Source: Seleniivibrio sp.
Lineage (GTDB): Bacteria; Chrysiogenota; Deferribacteres; Deferribacterales; Geovibrionaceae
Reading direction: 5' to 3'
Assembly (NCBI RefSeq): GCF_021209385.1
Contig: NZ_JAJOIL010000005.1
Span: 1 to 64,000, forward strand
Length of the DNA stretch: 64,000 nt
Shown here: in pieces, positions 60,428 through 64,000 of the stretch
Position numbering within the stretch: the stretch's first letter is position 1
Layout of the letters: every line of letters begins with the position of its first letter
The notes under the pieces: generated by a model
What the model was told of the DNA's origin: nothing
Seen by the model: the letters and a program-made list of their open reading frames with translations, nothing else
The model's database searches: none
Made by a program: the position numbers and the translations under genes

Positions 60428-61950
60428 ACCAGCCTTACGGGGAGTTTTAAAAGCTTAACAAGCATGTCCCGATTTCTTTCAAAGTCTTTTATCTCAAGGG
60501 TGATGTCCTTGTCGGATATTGGCTTTATGTCTATGGAAACGTTTGTCACGGTGATCTCAAGTCTGTCTATCAGACCCTTGTGGGTTCTGTCCAGAGCGAT
60601 GGCGAGCCTTAAAAGCGCCGCAAGTTTTTCAACGCGAAGCTGCATTGCAGGCGACAGAGAGATGAATTCGTCATGGGCGACCTTCGGCATACTCTTTCTG
60701 TGATATCTGGCTATGCTGGCAATCGCCTCTATCTCCTCGTGGGTATAGCCCACAAGTTCTGAATGTTTTATCATGTAGTAAGAATGTTTATGGTGCTTTG
60801 AATAGGCTATGTGCTTGCCGATGTCGCGAAGAAGAGCCGCCGCTTCAAGCAGAGCCCAGTCACGCTCTATCAGCCCCATACGGTCTTTCAGCCCGTCAAA
60901 AAGCATTTTTGCCAGCTTCTCAACCTGAAAAGCGCCCGCCTCGTCAAAATCGAACTTATTGCCTATCTCAACAAGCCTCGAATAGCGTACTCCGTCCATG
61001 CTGTTCTGAAACGGCAGTTCGATGCCCATCTTGTTTATGGTGTCTATGGTAAGCCCTGCGCGCAGTCCTCCTGTCAGGGTATAAAATCCGTCTATTCCCG
61101 TCTCTTCCAGTATCATATCCGTCTGAATTGCTGCGGAAAGTATGATATCCGCACGTTTCTCTTCCATCCCCTCTATCTTTATGCGCTCTTCGTTGCTCTT
61201 CATTCTGATGTCGCTGATGAATTTTTTCAGAAACTTCCGCTCAACGTATTTAACAAGGCTGTCGCGAAGATTTTTATCCTTATAGTGGCAGATATAACCG
61301 ACGTTGTTCATAGAACCGCCGGTGCATATGACCATCTCAAGCCCTCTGCCCAATTTCATCTTGTCAATGAATTCCGCGATATGCTCTTTCATTGCAAGTA
61401 TCTGTGCCGATGTCGGCGGGTCGCCTTCCAGAAATTCCCGCGTGAGTCTGTTGCATCCCAGCGGAAGGCTTTTTGCCTTTTCGACATCTCCGTTTCTGAC
61501 AACGGTGTATTCGGCGCTTCCGCCGCCTATATCCGTTATGAGAGCATATCTGTCTTTCAGCTCAAAGTTTGCACTCGCCGCCAGATATGTCAGCCGCGCT
61601 TCCTCCTGTCCGCTGATAACCTCGATCTTTATTCCGCATTCCTGCTCTATAATATTAAGTGTCTCGCCCAGATTGTCCGCCTCGCGGAACGCCGCAGTGG
61701 CAATGGCGCGTATTGTTCTGCACCCTTTGCTCTCGGCAAGACGCCTGACATTATTAAGTGTGTCTACAAGTATCTCTATGGTCTCTTTTGGGAAATAGCC
61801 AAGGGTGTATATGGTGTCGCCAAGACGTATCATCTCTTTGTAGTCTTCAAGGACGCGGTAGCTTTTGTCCTTAACCTCGGAAATCTGTAGGCGGAGCGAA
61901 TTGCTGCCGATGTCGGCAACCGCCACCCGAACGTTGTCGTTAGATGCCAT
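60424..61950 (-). CDS. ppx: Exopolyphosphatase / pppGpp phosphohydrolase (Ppx/GppA)
   Basis: 508 residues. Intact ASKHA motifs: VADIGSNSLRLQISE at residue 10, SGQEEARLTYLA (catalytic glutamate, about 121), ITDIGGGSAEYTVV (about 140) and TGGSMNNVGY. C-terminal HD-like domain with LLEAAALLRDIGKHI and HKHSYYMIKHSELVG. It degrades polyphosphate from the end or converts pppGpp to ppGpp. It overlaps the degenerate paralogue by 4 bases (ATGA). Confidence 0.95.
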   Translation of the reverse strand: MASNDNVRVAVADIGSNSLRLQISEVKDKSYRVLEDYKEMIRLGDTIYTLGYFPKETIEILVDTLNNVRRLAESKGCRTIRAIATAAFREADNLGETLNIIEQECGIKIEVISGQEEARLTYLAASANFELKDRYALITDIGGGSAEYTVVRNGDVEKAKSLPLGCNRLTREFLEGDPPTSAQILAMKEHIAEFIDKMKLGRGLEMVICTGGSMNNVGYICHYKDKNLRDSLVKYVERKFLKKFISDIRMKSNEERIKIEGMEEKRADIILSAAIQTDMILEETGIDGFYTLTGGLRAGLTIDTINKMGIELPFQNSMDGVRYSRLVEIGNKFDFDEAGAFQVEKLAKMLFDGLKDRMGLIERDWALLEAAALLRDIGKHIAYSKHHKHSYYMIKHSELVGYTHEEIEAIASIARYHRKSMPKVAHDEFISLSPAMQLRVEKLAALLRLAIALDRTHKGLIDRLEITVTNVSIDIKPISDKDITLEIKDFERNRDMLVKLLKLPVRLV

Positions 61951-61994
61951 TGTAACTCCAAATATCCATCAGAATTTCTTCTGTCTTAAGTATA

Positions 61995-63341
61995 TCAAAT
62001 TCCGAGAGATTTTTTAACCCGTTTCCTGCCCTTGCGGAATATTCTGATAAACTCCACTGCGGTTTCCCTCTCCTGCGCCTTTTTCAGCGTAAGCACGGCA
62101 AGGATATACCCGCAGGCTGTAAGAACTTTCGCGTCCTTTTCCGCATTAAGTCTCTCCTGCATATGCACACACTGCACGGAAAGGTCGTTGTATCTGCCCA
62201 GACTGTCCTGCAAAGCCCTCAGACGGGTCAGAACATCCGCAGTGTTCTCCTCTTTTATGAACAGCGTAAAGAATTCTATGCAGTAGCGCAGTTTTTTAAA
62301 CGCTATCCGAACCGAATGTATCTGTTCGGCTGGAGTGTCTGCACCAATGCCGTCTGTGATCCCTTCCGCCAGACCGAATATTTTAGCAAGCGCCTTCTTA
62401 GCCGCTTTCTTTGTATTCACAAAACCTTTGCGCCCGATATGCGCACGGGATGATATCAGCTTTTCCCAGCCCGCAAGGTCAATATTATACTCTTCCGATG
62501 TCAGAAAATTTTTCAGTTTTTCATAGCTTTCGTCCCGTTCCCATCTGAAATGTTCCCGCAGAGGCGCAAGCGCATCCTTCATCTCGTCAGGGAGCAGTTC
62601 GTCGTAACATTCAAGCTCTTCCAGATACACGTCCATGTCCCTTGCTCTGCCGGTATATCCGCCGAGGGTACGGAAAAAATTCTTATAACGCGCCTCTTCC
62701 GCATCTTCATAAACGCCTTTCAGCATAGACATTGCAGACCTTGTTCTGCGCACGGAAACACGGAAATCGTGCAGGAACTCCGAATCGTAACCGTTTATTA
62801 TGCCGTCGGTGTTCAGCCGCATTATCTTTATCAGCTCCCCGTACACAGTTTCCATGGAATCATGAAGCACGGCGGAATCATCCGCAGCGCACTGAACCCG
62901 TGTAGTGTAGCTCATCATGGGGTCGCCTTTGCGTTTCACATATGCCAGAAGTCCTCCGCCGAAACTTTTCAGCTCTTCCATGCAGTAATGAAAAGCAAAT
63001 TCGTCCTGTACCTCTGCGGTATAAACAATATATGATCCGGGAAGTGTATAGAGGATGCCTTTGATATCGTTCGCAGTGAATGAATGAACGGTTATGTCCA
63101 CTGACATTTTTTCAAAGAGATGCCGCTTTTCCGATTGTCCGGAACAGTCGCCGTCTTTAACATCAGCATTGCCGTTAAAGAACACAGTGTCTTTTCCGTC
63201 ACTGAAAAGCAGACATCCTGAGCGGATGAGCAGCCACTCGAAAGTGTCGTATATATTTGCCGTAAGATCTTTGTTCTTTCTGTATCTGAGCCTGAATTTT
63301 CTGTCCGATGCAGGTTTTACGTCTGAAATATAGTATGGCAT
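61995..63341 (-). CDS. CHAD-domain polyphosphate-binding protein
   Basis: 448 residues. Residues 1-150 are an N-terminal module with YDTFEWLLIRSGCLLF, related to the CYTH-like 'DTFDWRL' module that often precedes CHAD. Residues 190-445 are CHAD, with HDFRVSVRRTRSAM (basic helix) and the second repeat IHSVRIAFKKLRYCIEFF. The conserved His/Arg/Lys residues line a pore that binds polyphosphate. It lies 2 bases after sixA and 44 bases before ppx. Confidence 0.9.
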   Translation of the reverse strand: MPYYISDVKPASDRKFRLRYRKNKDLTANIYDTFEWLLIRSGCLLFSDGKDTVFFNGNADVKDGDCSGQSEKRHLFEKMSVDITVHSFTANDIKGILYTLPGSYIVYTAEVQDEFAFHYCMEELKSFGGGLLAYVKRKGDPMMSYTTRVQCAADDSAVLHDSMETVYGELIKIMRLNTDGIINGYDSEFLHDFRVSVRRTRSAMSMLKGVYEDAEEARYKNFFRTLGGYTGRARDMDVYLEELECYDELLPDEMKDALAPLREHFRWERDESYEKLKNFLTSEEYNIDLAGWEKLISSRAHIGRKGFVNTKKAAKKALAKIFGLAEGITDGIGADTPAEQIHSVRIAFKKLRYCIEFFTLFIKEENTADVLTRLRALQDSLGRYNDLSVQCVHMQERLNAEKDAKVLTACGYILAVLTLKKAQERETAVEFIRIFRKGRKRVKKSLGI

Positions 63342-63343
63342 GA

Positions 63344-63799
63344 TTAAAGCAGAGCCTTCTGCTGTATGAGGTTCACAAGAACGCTGTCGTCTATATGGGC
63401 TATGGAACCTTTCTTAAGCTGGAGCCGCAGAGCCTTTCCGCCTGTTATGAATGATATTACTTCCGAAAGATCCGGTTCGTGTCCCACAACAGCCAGAGGC
63501 GATGCATGACGCCAGTCGGAGATCGTCTCCAGATAATCCTTTATCTTTGCTCCTGGGTTCAGACGCTCCTTAATGTCGTATTTGACACCGCATATCTCAG
63601 ATATTATGGATGCCGTTTCAACCGAACGCACAGCGGCGGATGTCAGAACAGCCGCAGGTTTATCATAAATATTAAAGAAACGGGTAAAGGCTCGTTTTGC
63701 CCTGACCTTCCCTTTTTCAGTCAGCGGACGGTCAAGGTCTCTTCCCTTAAACGCCTCTCTCTCTTCCGCGTGACCGTGGCGAATCAGATAAACTATCAT
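63344..63799 (-). CDS. sixA: Phosphohistidine phosphatase SixA-type
   Basis: 151 residues, histidine phosphatase fold. RHG motif in YLIRHGHAEER with the phosphorylated histidine (residue 8), TSAAVRSVETASII, and the second histidine in VVGHEPDLSEVI. SixA removes phosphate from phosphohistidine proteins. Its placement upstream of CHAD, ppx and ppk suggests a polyphosphate link, perhaps acting on histidine-phosphorylated or polyphosphate-linked proteins. GGGGA precedes the ATG. Confidence 0.93.
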   Translation of the reverse strand: MIVYLIRHGHAEEREAFKGRDLDRPLTEKGKVRAKRAFTRFFNIYDKPAAVLTSAAVRSVETASIISEICGVKYDIKERLNPGAKIKDYLETISDWRHASPLAVVGHEPDLSEVISFITGGKALRLQLKKGSIAHIDDSVLVNLIQQKALL

Positions 63800-63896
63800 A
63801 ACTGTCCCCGCATTATGTTAATAATACAAGGATACCAGAGGGGACACCGTTATACAAGAACAGGGGCGTGTATTAATGTCAGAAAAGTGTAAAAGA

Positions 63897-64000
63897 TTAA
63901 GACTGGCAGGAGAGTCCGTAACGGACATAGCTGCGCAGGGCGATGAGGGCGAGATCGGCGAATTTCCCGTCGCCGCTGTTAAGTGTTATCTGCTCCATGC
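63897..64000 (-). CDS. Partial or very short coding region at the window end
   Basis: The minus-strand frame is open from the window edge to the TAA at 63899-63897. It includes MEQITLNSGDGKF and ALIALRSYVRYGLSCQS. It reads like real protein with balanced composition, but only about 34 residues are visible and the start, or a longer N-terminus, lies at or beyond base 64000. No family recognised. It would lie about 97 bases upstream of sixA on the same strand. Confidence 0.4.
   Translation of the reverse strand, partial: MEQITLNSGDGKFADLALIALRSYVRYGLSCQS

Noticed and set aside
60811..61890. Plus-strand open frame of 359 codons opposite ppx
   Set aside because: The minus strand encodes a full Ppx with all catalytic motifs; the opposite frame has a Cys/His/Tyr-rich composition typical of antisense shadows.
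1..64000. tRNA, rRNA, CRISPR arrays, insertion sequences, prophage or attachment sites
   Set aside because: No cloverleaf, regular spacer-repeat series, transposase or integrase was seen; the only repeats are the two palindromic families.

Overview
The window looks like a stretch of chromosome from an anaerobic, respiring Gram-negative bacterium. A TonB-dependent receptor implies an outer membrane. A complete 14-subunit complex I operon implies a respiratory chain. An LL-diaminopimelate aminotransferase-type gene, an anaerobic HemN-type radical SAM enzyme and a bifurcation-style NuoF all suit a strict or facultative anaerobe. The overall gene style reminds me of the Deferribacterota (Geovibrio/Denitrovibrio/Seleniivibrio type), but this is a family-level impression from reading alone. 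No rRNA, tRNA, CRISPR array, insertion sequence or prophage was seen, coding density is high, and no gene-free stretch reaches 300 bases.

Layout. 1-3.8 kb (minus strand): rpmH-rnpA-yidD-yidC-jag, then a small membrane protein and a transaldolase cut by the window edge. 4.0-6.8 kb (plus): rplU-rpmA, obgE, a DciA-like DUF721 gene and def, with rplU and rpmH driven from back-to-back consensus promoters. 6.8-8.5 kb: three poorly known envelope-protein genes ending in a SIMPL-like periplasmic protein. 8.5-24 kb (minus): a NeuD-like acetyltransferase gene, then nuoA to nuoN in one run with a ferritin-like diiron gene attached at the 3' end. 24-33.8 kb: rluD, rpsF-ssb-rpsR, a DUF2232 membrane protein, a CDF metal transporter with no ordinary start codon, dapL, a 5'-nucleotidase, a PEBP protein, an AraC regulator and a HemN-like enzyme. 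34-39.8 kb (minus): dnaA, an M16-fold protein lacking the zinc motif, purN, purM and a receiver protein with a long acidic linker. 39.9-48.8 kb (minus): the yceD-rpmF-plsX-fabH-fabD-fabG-acpP-fabF-rnc operon, running on into a radical SAM gene, rsmD and coaD. 49-50.1 kb: hisF-hisE.

The last 14 kb hold the most distinctive modules. A Crp-type regulator and a TonB receptor diverge across a strong Fur-box match. The receptor gene carries one frameshift and leads an overlapping operon of methyltransferase, binding protein, permease and ATPase, most simply read as iron or metallophore uptake. Next, on the minus strand, comes a polyphosphate block: sixA, a CHAD protein, an intact Ppx/GppA gene, a second Ppx/GppA whose catalytic residues are all replaced, ppk1, and a 40-residue zinc-ribbon-like protein coupled to ppk1 by an ATGA overlap.

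Two families of palindromic intergenic repeats are present, two copies each. One pair sits exactly 3 kb apart in direct orientation and brackets the fabH-plsX-rpmF-yceD block inside the fatty-acid operon.
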